Shown: piece after piece, positions 52,350 to 62,120 of the stretch
How the letters are laid out: each line of letters starts with the position of its first letter
Position numbering within the stretch: position 1 is the first letter of the stretch
Assembly (NCBI GenBank): GCA_026417295.1
Contig: JAOADN010000001.1
Span: 1 to 64,000 of the forward strand
From: Paracoccaceae bacterium
GTDB lineage: Bacteria; Pseudomonadota; Alphaproteobacteria; Rhodobacterales; Rhodobacteraceae
DNA length: 64,000 nucleotides
Reading direction: 5' to 3'
Made by a program: the position numbers and the translations under genes
The notes under the pieces: model-generated
Database searches by the model: none
The model's input: only the letters and a program-made list of their open reading frames with translations
What the model was told of the DNA's origin: nothing

Positions 52350-54360
52350 GATCGCGGGGGATCCTTTCCTGCCAGTCGCGGCGGAAGATCTCGGCGCCGT
52401 TCTCGGTCACCGAGAGCGTCGTCTCGAGGATGAAATGGGTGGCATCCGAGCTGAGGCGCCCTGTGCTGCGGTGGCCGCAGGTGGCATCGGGGCGGACGAG
52501 GGCCACGTCGTAGCCGGTCTCGAGCACGGCCGAGAGCGGATCGCCATCGGTGATCGTGTAGCGGGCGAAGCCGGCCGAGGTGGCGGTGACGCCGATATCG
52601 GTCATCGTGCAGGCATAGGTCCAGCGCGGGAAGTCCACCACCATCCGCCCCGACAGCAGGTCGCGGGTGACGCGGCGGGGATGGGCGGTTTCTGCCACGC
52701 GGACCTCGTGGGGGGTCTGCGGCGCGGATTCCGGCGGGTCGAAGGGGCGCAGCGCGGCATCCTCGGCCCGCGGCGGGCGGACCGGCAGCACGAGCGCGCT
52801 GTCACCTGTCACGACCGTCAGCGTCGCGAGTTCCGGCGAGGGCCAGGCGATCGGCCAGTAGACCGTCGAGAGCGAGACCGCGATCCGGTGGCCGGCGGGG
52901 AAGGCATGGGCGATGTCGTCAAGCTCGACCACGGCGCGGTAGCGCTGCCCCGGCACCAGGGCTGCGGCATGTTCGTGGCTGTCGCGATGGGTCAGGTTGA
53001 GAAGGCCTAGCGTCACCCGCGTCGATGCCCCGTCCGGGGCCACGTCGTTCAGCCGGACGGCGACGAGCGCGAGGGGCCTGTCGCAGGCGAAATGCAGCTC
53101 GAGCCGCGGGGCACCCAGGATCTCGGTGCGCGCGGCAAGGGGGGCGGTCGTGAAGACGAGCGATCCGGCATCGTCCTCGCGCTGGTCGGTGGGCCAGTCG
53201 GCATCGCCGCCGTAGCGGCCGATCTCGCCCGCGGCGAGCCCGACCCAGAGCGGCGAGCAGATGGCGGCTTCCCCCGGCGGGCCGGCGGCAGCGCCGAGGC
53301 GGCCGTCGGCGTTGAGGAAGAGCCGGTCCTCTGCGATCCGGGGCGAGGGCCAGGCGTCCTCGCCGATCCAGCGGCCGGGACGTTCGGCATAGCAGGTCCG
53401 CGGGGGAACGCTTTCCTGCATCCAGACGCGCAGGAGCGGTTCGTCCATGATGCCGGTGTCGCGCCCCTTCATCCAGTGGTCGCACCAGCGCAGCACTTCC
53501 TGGAGCCAGCCGATCGCCGGGGCGACGGCTGCATCATGCGGATAGGAATGCGCCCAGGGCCCGATCAGCCCGCGCCGCGGACAGGAAAGCCCGGCCATCA
53601 GGCGCGGGATGCTTTCGGAATAGTTGTCCGCCCAGCCCGAGACGGCATAGACCGGCACCGCGATCCGCGAGAAATCCTCGCAGACCGAGCCCTGCTTCCA
53701 GTAGCCGTCGCGGCGCTGGTGGGCGAACCAGACATGCGCCCAGGGCGTGTTGGCCCGGGCGCGGGCAAGCCACATGTCGCGCCAGGCCGCGCCGACGATG
53801 GCCGGATCGGGGGGCAGGTCGTTCGACGCCAGCATCGTGGCGGACCAGTCGAAATTGTCCTTCGACAGGCAGCCGCCGATGTAATGGACATCGGTCGCAT
53901 AGCGGTCGTCGGTCGAGCCGACGGTGATGACGGTCCGCAGCGCGGGGGGGCGGAGGGCGGCGATCTGGAGCCCGTTGAACCCGCCCCAGGAGATGCCGAT
54001 CATCGCCACCTGGCCGTCGCACCAGTCCTGCGCGGCGATCCAGGCGATGGCGGCGATCCCGTCCTGCTGTTCGGAAAGGGTGTATTCGTCGGCGATCAGG
54101 CCCTCGCTGTCGCCGGTGCCGCGGATGTCGAGCCGGATGCAGGCATAGCCGTGCGCGGCGAGATACATGTGGATGCCCTGGTCGCGCGTGCGCGTTCCGT
54201 CGCGCTTGCGATAGGGCAGGTATTCGAGGATGGCCGGATGGGCCCCCGGCCCGGCGGGGCGCCAGATCCTGGCCGAAAGCCGGATCCCGTCGGGCATCGG
54301 CACCCAGACATGCTCGATGACCTGCACCTTCGCGGAAAGGTCGTGCCGGATCGTGGTCAC
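52342..54360 (-). CDS. CocE/NonD family hydrolase (X-Pro dipeptidyl-peptidase S15-like)
   Basis: VWVPMPDGIRLSARIWRP, LDIRGTGDSEG, GISWGGFNGLQIAALRP, WADNY, GPWAHSYPHD; GTG start proposed at 54360. Confidence 0.9.
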   Translation of the reverse strand: MTTIRHDLSAKVQVIEHVWVPMPDGIRLSARIWRPAGPGAHPAILEYLPYRKRDGTRTRDQGIHMYLAAHGYACIRLDIRGTGDSEGLIADEYTLSEQQDGIAAIAWIAAQDWCDGQVAMIGISWGGFNGLQIAALRPPALRTVITVGSTDDRYATDVHYIGGCLSKDNFDWSATMLASNDLPPDPAIVGAAWRDMWLARARANTPWAHVWFAHQRRDGYWKQGSVCEDFSRIAVPVYAVSGWADNYSESIPRLMAGLSCPRRGLIGPWAHSYPHDAAVAPAIGWLQEVLRWCDHWMKGRDTGIMDEPLLRVWMQESVPPRTCYAERPGRWIGEDAWPSPRIAEDRLFLNADGRLGAAAGPPGEAAICSPLWVGLAAGEIGRYGGDADWPTDQREDDAGSLVFTTAPLAARTEILGAPRLELHFACDRPLALVAVRLNDVAPDGASTRVTLGLLNLTHRDSHEHAAALVPGQRYRAVVELDDIAHAFPAGHRIAVSLSTVYWPIAWPSPELATLTVVTGDSALVLPVRPPRAEDAALRPFDPPESAPQTPHEVRVAETAHPRRVTRDLLSGRMVVDFPRWTYACTMTDIGVTATSAGFARYTITDGDPLSAVLETGYDVALVRPDATCGHRSTGRLSSDATHFILETTLSVTENGAEIFRRDWQERIPRDHV

Positions 54361-54374
54361 GCGCGCCCTGCCTG

Positions 54375-54390
54375 TTGAACAACGGTACAA
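54375..54390. promoter_or_regulatory. Operator candidate TTGAAC-aacg-GTACAA
   Basis: Inverted match to the site at 54469-54484; CCTGTTGAAC arm shared. Confidence 0.65.
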
Positions 54391-54468
54391 CAAAACGTGG
54401 ATTCCGGTCAATCGACACAGGAAAGCCGTGCCTGCGCCTTGCGCTTGACCGGTTTCCGGGGATTGCTA

Positions 54469-54484
54469 TTGTACATCCGTTCAA
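54469..54484. promoter_or_regulatory. Operator candidate TTGTAC-atcc-GTTCAA
   Basis: Reverse complement reads CCTGTTGAAC-GGAT-GTACAA, matching the first site outside the 4-nt spacer. Confidence 0.65.
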
Positions 54485-54496
54485 CAGGACGCCCCG

Positions 54497-56586
54497 ATGC
54501 CCCGCAATCCGCGCTACGACATCCTGTTCGAACCCGTGCGCATCGGGCCGAAGGTGGCGAAGAACCGCTTCTTCCAGGTGCCCCATGCCTCGGGGATGAC
54601 GAATGCCGCGCCGCGGGTCAGGGCGGCCTTTCGCGGGATGAAGGCCGAGGGGGGCTGGGGCGTCGTCTGCACGGGGGCGGCCTCGGTGGACCCGTCATCG
54701 GACGACAGCCCCTTTCCCTGCGCGACGATCTGGGACGAGGCGGACGTGCGGGCCCATGCGCTGATGACCGAGGCGGTGCATGCCCATGGCGCGCTGGCGG
54801 GGATCGAGCTGTGGCATGGCGGGGCCGCGGCGATGAACCGCACGACGCGGCTGCCGGGGCTTTCGCCCTCGGGCGTGCCGTGGATGGCGACGCATGTGCC
54901 CTTCATGTCGCCGGCGCGCCCGAAGGTGATGGATGCGGGCGACATCCGGGCGCTGATCCGCTGGCATGCCGAGGCGGCGCTGCGCGCCGAGCGGGCGGGA
55001 TTCGACATCCTCTATGTCTATGCCGGGATGGGCTATCTGCCCTATCAGTTCCTGCTGGAGGAGTACAACCGCCGCACGGATGCCTATGGCGGATCGGTCA
55101 GGAACCGGGTGCGGCTGGTCGAGGAGCTGATCGACGCGGTGCGCGAGGCGGTGCACGGCCGCTGCGCGGTGGCGCTGAGGATCTCGCTGCAGGAGCTGCG
55201 CGCGCGCCCCTCGGAGGTCGCCGAAAGCCAGGCGCACGAGGTGATAGGCTACCTGAAGGACGCCCCGGATCTGTTTGACGTAAAGATGGATTATTCGGCC
55301 CAGGACTGCGCCCCCTCGCGCTTCGTGCCCGAGGGCAGCCACGAGTCGACCATCGACTTCATGAAGGCGGTCACCGACCGGCCCGTCGTCGGGGTGGGAC
55401 GGTTCACATCGCCGGACACGATGGTGTCGATGGTCCGGCGCGGGGTCCTGGACCTGATCGGCGGGGCGCGGCCCTCGATCGCCGATCCGTTCCTGCCGGC
55501 GAAGATCGATGCCGGGTGCGAGGAGGACATCCGCGAATGCATCGGCTGCAACATCTGCATCTCGTCCTGGCACGACGGAGTCTGGGTCCGCTGCACCCAG
55601 AACCCGACGGCGGGCGAGGAATGGCGGCGCGGCTGGCACCCCGAGGTGGTGACCCGCGACGGCGCGGGCGAGGTCCTGGTGGTCGGCGGGGGGCCGGCGG
55701 GGCTGGAGGCGGCGCTGACCGCGGCGCGACGCGGCTTCCGCGTGACGCTGGCCGAGGCAGAGGACGGGTTCGGCGGGCGCCTGCGCTGGGAAACGACGCT
55801 GCCAGGCCTGAGACAATGGTTCAGGGTCGTAGACTATCGTATTGGGCAGCTTAGAAAATTGCCAAACGTCTCGCTTCATGCGAGCAGCCCCATGACGGCC
55901 GCCGACGTGCGCGACTTCGGCGCCGCGCATGTCGTCATCGCCACCGGCGCGGTCTGGACCGACGCGCTGTGCGGGGCGAACGAGATTCCGGCAGGGCGGG
56001 CCGCGGGACCGCGGGTCATGACCCCGACCGACCTGGCGCGCGGGGCGCTGCCCGAAGGCCCGGTGGCCGTCTTCGACTTCGACGGCTACTATCTGGGCAC
56101 GGCGGTGGCCGAGGACCTGGCGGCGAGGGGACTGGAGGTGACCTACATCACCACGGCGGGCGCGGCGGCGGGCTGGTCCTTCCTGACCAACGAGCAGCCG
56201 CTGATCCATCAGGCCCTGGCGCGCAGGGGCATCGGCTACCGGACGCTCGAGATCGTCACCGGCTGGGACGGCGAGACGCTGTCGCTGGCCCAGATCATGA
56301 CCGGCGAGGCGCGGGCGATCAGCGTGCGCTCGCTGGTGATCGTCGGCCTGAGGCGGGGCGAGGCGGCCCTGCATGCCGAACTTGTCGCTTCCGGGCACGG
56401 CTTCGCGTCGCTGGAGCTGACCGGCGACGCGTTGGCGCCCGGTGCCGTCGCCCATGCCGTCTGGCAGGGCCACCGCACGGCCCGCGGTCTGGGCCTTGCC
56501 GCCCCGCCGCGCCGCGCCGCGACGCGGCCTTCCCGACCGCGGACGTCCTGGCCGCGGGGGACCCGGCCGGAGGTCCCGCCGCGTGA
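54497..56586 (+). CDS. Trimethylamine/dimethylamine dehydrogenase-like FMN/Fe-S/FAD demethylase (stachydrine/N-methylproline demethylase-type); frameshift near 56500-56520
   Basis: RIGPKVAKNRFFQVPHASGM, Fe-S motif CIGCNICISSWHDGVWVRC, TQNPTAGEEWRRGWHPE, VLVVGGGPAGLEAALTAARRG. Frame open to 57049 as read, but the likely C-terminus (RRDAAFPTADVLAAGDPAGGPAA, stop 56586) is in another frame. Confidence 0.85.
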
Positions 56587-58115
56587 GCGCACGCCCCGAG
56601 AACCGCCGGCGGCCGGGCCGCGGCGAGCGGACGGGCGGGGCGATCCGGCAGCTTCCCTTCGGCCAGGTCGCGCGCCGGCTGGCCCCCGTGGAGGTCCTGT
56701 CGGCCGACGAGGTGGAGGCCATCCACCGGGCGGCGCTGACGGTGCTGCGCGACACGGGCATGCGTGTCCTCGACCCCGCGGCACGCGTCGCCTACGGCAC
56801 GGCCGGAGCCCGCCTGGCGGAGGACCGCGTCCATCTCGACCCGGACATGGTGGCCGAGCACCTGCGCCATGTCCCGCCCTGCTTCACGCTGGAGGCGCGA
56901 AACCCCGCGCGATCGCTGCGCCTTGGCGGGCAGGACATGATCTTCGCCTCGGTCGGCGGGCCCGCCTATGTCATGGACAACGACCGCGGCCGGCGCGACG
57001 GCACCTTCGCGGAAATGTGCGATTACATTCGCCTGGTCCAGGATCTTAACGTGATTGATCAGGAGGGCGGGGGGCCCTTCGAGCCCCTGGACCTGCCCGC
57101 CCATACCCGCCACCTCGACATCTACCATGCCCAGATCCGGCTTCTGGACAAGAGCTGGCAGACCCAGAGCCTGGGCCGCGCGCGGACCATGGACGGGATC
57201 GAGATGGCGGCGATCATGCTGGGCACCACGCCCGAGGGCCTGATCGGCCGCCCGGTCCTTCTGGGGATCATCAACACCAATTCGCCCCTGCAGCTCGACA
57301 TCCCGATGGCCGAGGGTCTGATGACCCTGGCCGCCCACGGGCAGGTCAACGTCGTCACCCCCTTCACGCTGGCCGGTGCGATGGCGCCGGTGACGCTGGC
57401 CGGCGCCCTTGTCCTGCAGCATGCCGAGGCGCTGGCCGGGATCGTGCTGACGCAGATCGTCCGCCCCGGCGTGCCCGTCATGTACGGCGGCTTCACCAGC
57501 AACGTCGACATGCGGTCGGGCGCGCCCGCCTTCGGAACCCCCGAATATGTCAAGGCGGCGCAGGCGGGCGGTCAGCTTGCCCGCCTGATCGGCGTGCCCT
57601 ACCGGTCCTCGAACGTGAATGCGGCAAACGAGGTCGACGCGCAGGCGGCCTGGGAATCGCAGGCCGCGCTGTGGGGCGCCGTCATGGGCGGCGCCCATCT
57701 TGTGGAACATGCGGCAGGCTGGCTGCATGGCGGGCTGACGGCGAGCTTCGAGAAGCTGATCGTCGATGCCGAACTGCTGCAGGCGATGCGCGAATACCTG
57801 CGCCCGATCGACACCTCGCCCGCCGCCCTGGCCCTGGAGGCGATCGCCGAAGTCGGGCCGGGGGGGCACTTCTTCGGCGCGGCGCACACGATGGAGCGCT
57901 ACGAGTCGGCGTTCTATGCGCCGATCCTCGCGGACTGGGACAATCATCCGAACTGGCTGCAACGGGGCGGCGTGCAGGCGCGCGAGCGGGCCAACGCGAT
58001 CTGGAAGCGGATGCTGGCCGAGCACAGCGACCCACCGCTGGACCCCGCCATCGACGAGGCGCTTGCCGCCTATGTGGCGCGGCGCAAGGCCGAGGGTGGC
58101 GCGCCGATGAACTAG
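56583..58115 (+). CDS. MttB-family methyltransferase, non-pyrrolysine
   Basis: GTG start overlapping TGA (GTGA) of the preceding gene; trimethylamine methyltransferase family pattern (MYGGFTSNVDMRSGAPAFGTPEYVKAAQAGGQLARLIGVPYRSSNVNAANEVDAQAAWES); no in-frame amber. Confidence 0.9.
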   Translation: MSARPENRRRPGRGERTGGAIRQLPFGQVARRLAPVEVLSADEVEAIHRAALTVLRDTGMRVLDPAARVAYGTAGARLAEDRVHLDPDMVAEHLRHVPPCFTLEARNPARSLRLGGQDMIFASVGGPAYVMDNDRGRRDGTFAEMCDYIRLVQDLNVIDQEGGGPFEPLDLPAHTRHLDIYHAQIRLLDKSWQTQSLGRARTMDGIEMAAIMLGTTPEGLIGRPVLLGIINTNSPLQLDIPMAEGLMTLAAHGQVNVVTPFTLAGAMAPVTLAGALVLQHAEALAGIVLTQIVRPGVPVMYGGFTSNVDMRSGAPAFGTPEYVKAAQAGGQLARLIGVPYRSSNVNAANEVDAQAAWESQAALWGAVMGGAHLVEHAAGWLHGGLTASFEKLIVDAELLQAMREYLRPIDTSPAALALEAIAEVGPGGHFFGAAHTMERYESAFYAPILADWDNHPNWLQRGGVQARERANAIWKRMLAEHSDPPLDPAIDEALAAYVARRKAEGGAPMN

Positions 58116-58609
58116 CCACCCGCCGCCGCCGCGACGGCCGCGGCGACGATCGCGCCGGGGTCCTGGCGCAGGTCGAGAACGGCATGATCCTCGTCCGGGC
58201 CGGGCGGCTCGAGCGCCGCGATCTGGCTGTCGAGCAGCGCGGCCGGCATGTAGTGGCCCCGTCGCGCGGCGAGGCGGCCGGCGATCACCTCGCGCGGGCC
58301 GTCGAGATGGAGGAACAGGACCGGCCCGCCGGCCGCCGCACGGATGGCGTCGCGGTAGCGCCGCCTGAGCGCCGAACAGGCGATCACCACAGGATGCGGC
58401 GCCTCGGCCAGCGCGCGGCCGACCCGCGCGAGCCAGGGCGCGCGGTCCGCATCGTCGAGGGGCGTCCCGCCGGCCATCTTGGCCACGGCTTCGGGCGTGT
58501 GCAGGCTGTCGGCATCGACGAAGCGTGCACCGATGCGCGCGGCAAGTGCGGCGCCGATGACGCTTTTGCCCGCGCCCGAGACACCCATGACGACGATGCG
58601 CGGGGTCAT
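58112..58609 (-). CDS. gntK: Gluconokinase
   Basis: VVMGVSGAGKSVIGAALAARIGARFVDADSLH, IACSALRRRYRDAIR. Confidence 0.92.
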   Translation of the reverse strand: MTPRIVVMGVSGAGKSVIGAALAARIGARFVDADSLHTPEAVAKMAGGTPLDDADRAPWLARVGRALAEAPHPVVIACSALRRRYRDAIRAAAGGPVLFLHLDGPREVIAGRLAARRGHYMPAALLDSQIAALEPPGPDEDHAVLDLRQDPGAIVAAAVAAAAGG

Positions 58610-59361
58610 ACCGTGGCCGTGATGCCGCCGTCCACGTAGAGGACATGGCCGGTGACGAAGCTGGCCGCGTCCGAGGCGAGGAAGACCGCGGCCCCGCCCA
58701 GTTCCTCGACCTCGCCCCAGCGCCCCACGGGCGTGCGCCTTGCGACCCAGGCCGAGAAGTCCGGGTCCGCGACGAGGGCGGCGTTCATCTCGGTGCGGAA
58801 ATAGCCCGGCGCGATGGCGTTGCAGGTGATGCCGTGGCGCGACCAGTCGGCCGCCATGCCGCGCGTCAGGTTGACGACCGCCCCCTTGGTGGCGCCGTAG
58901 GGCGCTATGCCGGGCCTGGCGAGGGCGGCCTGGACCGAGGCGATGTTGATGATCCGCCCGTGGCCGCGCGCGATCATGTGGCGTGCGCAGGCCTGGCCCA
59001 CGTTGAAGACCGAGGCGACGTTGGTCGCCATGAGGCGGGCGAATTCGGTGGCGGGGAAGGCCTCGAGCGGGGCGCGGGGCTGGGCGCCGGCATTGTTGAC
59101 GAGGATGGAGATCGGGCCTGTCCCGGCCTCGAATCCGTCGATGGCGGCGCGGGCGGCAGCGTGATCGGTGACGTCGAAGGGCAAAGCCAGGGCGCCGGGG
59201 ACGGATTCGGCCGCGCGGGCGAGCGCGCCCTCGTCGCGGCCGTTCAGGACGACCTCGGCCCCGGCGGCGGCCAGCGCCCGCGCCAGCGCGAGGCCGATGC
59301 CGCGCGAGGCGCCGGTGACGAGCGCCCGGCGCCCCGTCAGGTCGAATCCGCGCCCCCTCAT
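58606..59361 (-). CDS. SDR family oxidoreductase, gluconate 5-dehydrogenase-like
   Basis: FDLTGRRALVTGASRGIGLALA, NNAG, YGATKGAV, FVTGHVLYVDGG; overlaps gntK. Confidence 0.85.
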   Translation of the reverse strand: MRGRGFDLTGRRALVTGASRGIGLALARALAAAGAEVVLNGRDEGALARAAESVPGALALPFDVTDHAAARAAIDGFEAGTGPISILVNNAGAQPRAPLEAFPATEFARLMATNVASVFNVGQACARHMIARGHGRIINIASVQAALARPGIAPYGATKGAVVNLTRGMAADWSRHGITCNAIAPGYFRTEMNAALVADPDFSAWVARRTPVGRWGEVEELGGAAVFLASDAASFVTGHVLYVDGGITATV

Positions 59362-59368
59362 CGCGCGG

Positions 59369-60673
59369 TCAGACGAAGCGGTTCCACAGGTTCTCGAGCC
59401 GCTCCTGCCGGCCCGAGCGCGGGCGGGGATTGATGTTGTCGCGGATCACCCTTGCCTCGATGTCCGCGAGGCTCTCGGCTGTCAGCATGTGCTGCGCGGC
59501 CGGGCTGTCCCAGCCGGCATAGCGCTCGGCCCGCGCCCTTTCCAGCGCGCCGTCCTGAAGCAGCGCGGCGGCCGCCTTGAGCGCCCGGGCGCAGACATCC
59601 ATGGCGCCGACATGGGCCAGGACCAGGTCTGCCGGATCAAGGCTCTGGCGGCGGATCTTCGCGTCGAAGTTGGTGCCGCCGGTGGTGAAGCCGCCGGCCC
59701 TGAGCACCTCGTAATAGGCCTTCGCCATCTCGGGCACGCTGTCGGGGAACTGGTCGGTGTCCCAGCCCGACTGGTAGTCGTTGCGGTTCATGTCGATCGA
59801 CCCGAAGATGCCGAGCGAGGCGGCGAGGGCGAGCTCGTGCTCGAAGGAATGGCCGGCGAGGATCGCGTGGCCCTGCTCGATGTTGAGCTTCACCTCGCCT
59901 TCCAGCCCGAAGTCCTTGAGGAAGCCATAGACCGTGGCGACGTCGTAGTCGTACTGGTGCTTGGCGGGTTCCTGCGGCTTTGGTTCGATCAGGATCGTCC
60001 CCTTGAAGCCGATCCGGTGCTTGTGCTCGACGACGAGCTGGAGGAAGCGGCCGGCCTGCCGGCGCTCGCGCGCGAGGTCGGTGTTGAGCAGGGTCTCGTA
60101 GCCCTCGCGCCCGCCCCACAGGACGTAGTTCTGGCCGCCGAGGCGGTGGGTCACGTCGAGGCAGGCCTTCACCGTGGCCGCCGACCAGGCGAAGACGTCG
60201 GGATCGGGGTTGGTGGCGGCGCCGGCCATGAAGCGGCGGTGCGAGAACAGGTTGGCCGTGCCCCAGAGCAGGCGGGTGCGGCTTTTCTCCATCCGTGCGA
60301 GGAAGTGGTCGGCGATCGCCTCGAGATTGCGCTTCGATTCGGCAAAGGTCGCGCCCTCGGGCCGGGCGTCGGCGTCGTGGAAGCAGAAGAAGGGCACGCC
60401 GAGGATGTCGAACAGGTCGAAGGCCGCGTCGGCCTTGGCGCGCGCCGCCTCCATCGTCTCGCCATACCAGGGCCGTTCGAAGGTGGGGCCGCCGAAGGGA
60501 TCCATCCCCGACCAGGCCATGCAGTGCCAGTAGGCGCAGGCGAAGCGCAGGTGATCCTCCATCCGCCGGCCCATGACGATCTCGTCGGGATTGTAGTGGC
60601 GGAAGGCGAACTCGCTGTCGCTGTCGGGGCCCTCGTAGCGGATGGGGGCGATGCCGCGGAAATAGTCGGTCAT
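59369..60673 (-). CDS. xylA: Xylose isomerase
   Basis: [50 protein letters not shown]. Confidence 0.98.
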   Translation of the reverse strand: MTDYFRGIAPIRYEGPDSDSEFAFRHYNPDEIVMGRRMEDHLRFACAYWHCMAWSGMDPFGGPTFERPWYGETMEAARAKADAAFDLFDILGVPFFCFHDADARPEGATFAESKRNLEAIADHFLARMEKSRTRLLWGTANLFSHRRFMAGAATNPDPDVFAWSAATVKACLDVTHRLGGQNYVLWGGREGYETLLNTDLARERRQAGRFLQLVVEHKHRIGFKGTILIEPKPQEPAKHQYDYDVATVYGFLKDFGLEGEVKLNIEQGHAILAGHSFEHELALAASLGIFGSIDMNRNDYQSGWDTDQFPDSVPEMAKAYYEVLRAGGFTTGGTNFDAKIRRQSLDPADLVLAHVGAMDVCARALKAAAALLQDGALERARAERYAGWDSPAAQHMLTAESLADIEARVIRDNINPRPRSGRQERLENLWNRFV

Positions 60674-60686
60674 GGCAGAAGGTCCT

Positions 60687-62120
60687 TCAGGTCAGGCCCC
60701 TGATCGCGTCACGGGCGGCTTGATAGCGGGCGTGCCCCGCATCGAAGGCATCGGCCAGGGCTGCGTCCGGCTCGATGCTGCGGGCAATGGCGGGCATGGT
60801 CGCGATCTCGGCCCCGGCGCCGGTCGCCGCCATGAGGCCGAGCCGCGCCGCGCCGAAGGCGCCGCCGAAGTCGCCGGCGACGGGCACCGCGACGGGCGTG
60901 CGGAGTGCCGTCGCGATGGCGGCCAGCCAGTAGTCCGACCGCGACCCGCCGCCGACGGCCAGCAGGCGGTCGATCCGGGTGCCGGTCGCGGCGAGCGCGT
61001 CGCGGCAGTCGCGGAAGGCGAAGGCCACGCCCTCGAGCACGGCGCGCGTGGCCGCGTCGCGGTCGGTCGCGTGCTCGAGCCCGATGAAGGCACCACGCAC
61101 CGCTGCGTCGTTGAGCGGGGTCCGCTCGCCGCCGAGATAAGGCAGGAAGCGCGTCCGGCCGGGCGCACGGAGCCGGCCCAGCGCGCCGGTCAGGGCAGCG
61201 GCGTCGCTGCCCAGGAGATGCGCATACCAGTTGAGCGCATCGGTCGCGGCCAGGATGACGCCCATCTGGTGCCAGGTCCCGGGCAGGGCGTGGCAGAAGG
61301 TGTGCACCGCCGTTGCCGCATCGGGGTGGTAGCCGTCGCTGGCGGCGAAGAGCACCCCCGACGTGCCCAGCGAGACGAAGGCCTGGCCGGCCCGGACGAC
61401 GCCGACGCCGATACCCGAGGCCGCGTTGTCGCCGCCGCCGCCGGCGACCGGCGTGCCGGCCCGCAGGCCGAAGCGCCCGGCGATCGCGGCCCTGACCCCG
61501 GCCGAGACGGCCGATCCCTCGACGAGGCGCGGCATCTGCGCCCGCGTCAGTCCGGTCGCCGCCAGAAGCTCGTCCGACCAGTCCCTGGCGCCGGTATCGA
61601 GCCAGCTTGTCCCCGCCGCGTCCGACATCTCGGCCACGTGTTCGCCGGTCAGCCACAGGCGCAGGTAGTCCTTGGGCAGGAGCACGCGGGCCACGCGGCC
61701 GAAGACCTGGGGCTCATGCCGGCGGACCCAGGCGAGCTTGGGGGCGGTGAAGCCGGGAAAGACGATGTTGCCGGTCAGAAGGCGGAAGCGGGGATCGGCG
61801 TCCAGCGCCGCGGCCTCGGCATGGCTGCGGGTGTCGTTCCACAGGATGCAGGGGCGCAGCACGTCGTCTGCCCGGTCGAGCAGCGTGGCGCCATGCATCT
61901 GGCCCGACAGGCCGATGCCGCGCACGGCGCCCAGATGCGGCGACAGGCGCGACAGCACCGACTCGGCCGCGGCGATCCAGTCGGCGGGCGCCTGCTCGGA
62001 CCAGCCGTCGGCCGGGCGCGACACCTCGAGGGGCGCGGAGGCCTCGGCGACGACCTTCTGGCCCTCGTCGATCAGGATCCCCTTCAGGCCCGACGTGCCG
62101 AGATCGAGCCCGAGATACAT
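60687..62120 (-). CDS. xylB: Xylulokinase
   Basis: [48 protein letters not shown]; start corrected to 62120. Confidence 0.96.
   Translation of the reverse strand: MYLGLDLGTSGLKGILIDEGQKVVAEASAPLEVSRPADGWSEQAPADWIAAAESVLSRLSPHLGAVRGIGLSGQMHGATLLDRADDVLRPCILWNDTRSHAEAAALDADPRFRLLTGNIVFPGFTAPKLAWVRRHEPQVFGRVARVLLPKDYLRLWLTGEHVAEMSDAAGTSWLDTGARDWSDELLAATGLTRAQMPRLVEGSAVSAGVRAAIAGRFGLRAGTPVAGGGGDNAASGIGVGVVRAGQAFVSLGTSGVLFAASDGYHPDAATAVHTFCHALPGTWHQMGVILAATDALNWYAHLLGSDAAALTGALGRLRAPGRTRFLPYLGGERTPLNDAAVRGAFIGLEHATDRDAATRAVLEGVAFAFRDCRDALAATGTRIDRLLAVGGGSRSDYWLAAIATALRTPVAVPVAGDFGGAFGAARLGLMAATGAGAEIATMPAIARSIEPDAALADAFDAGHARYQAARDAIRGLT

Noticed and set aside
56583-58115. Possible pyrrolysine-containing MttB
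   Set aside because: The frame is uninterrupted with no in-frame TAG before the terminal stop, so this is a non-Pyl homologue.
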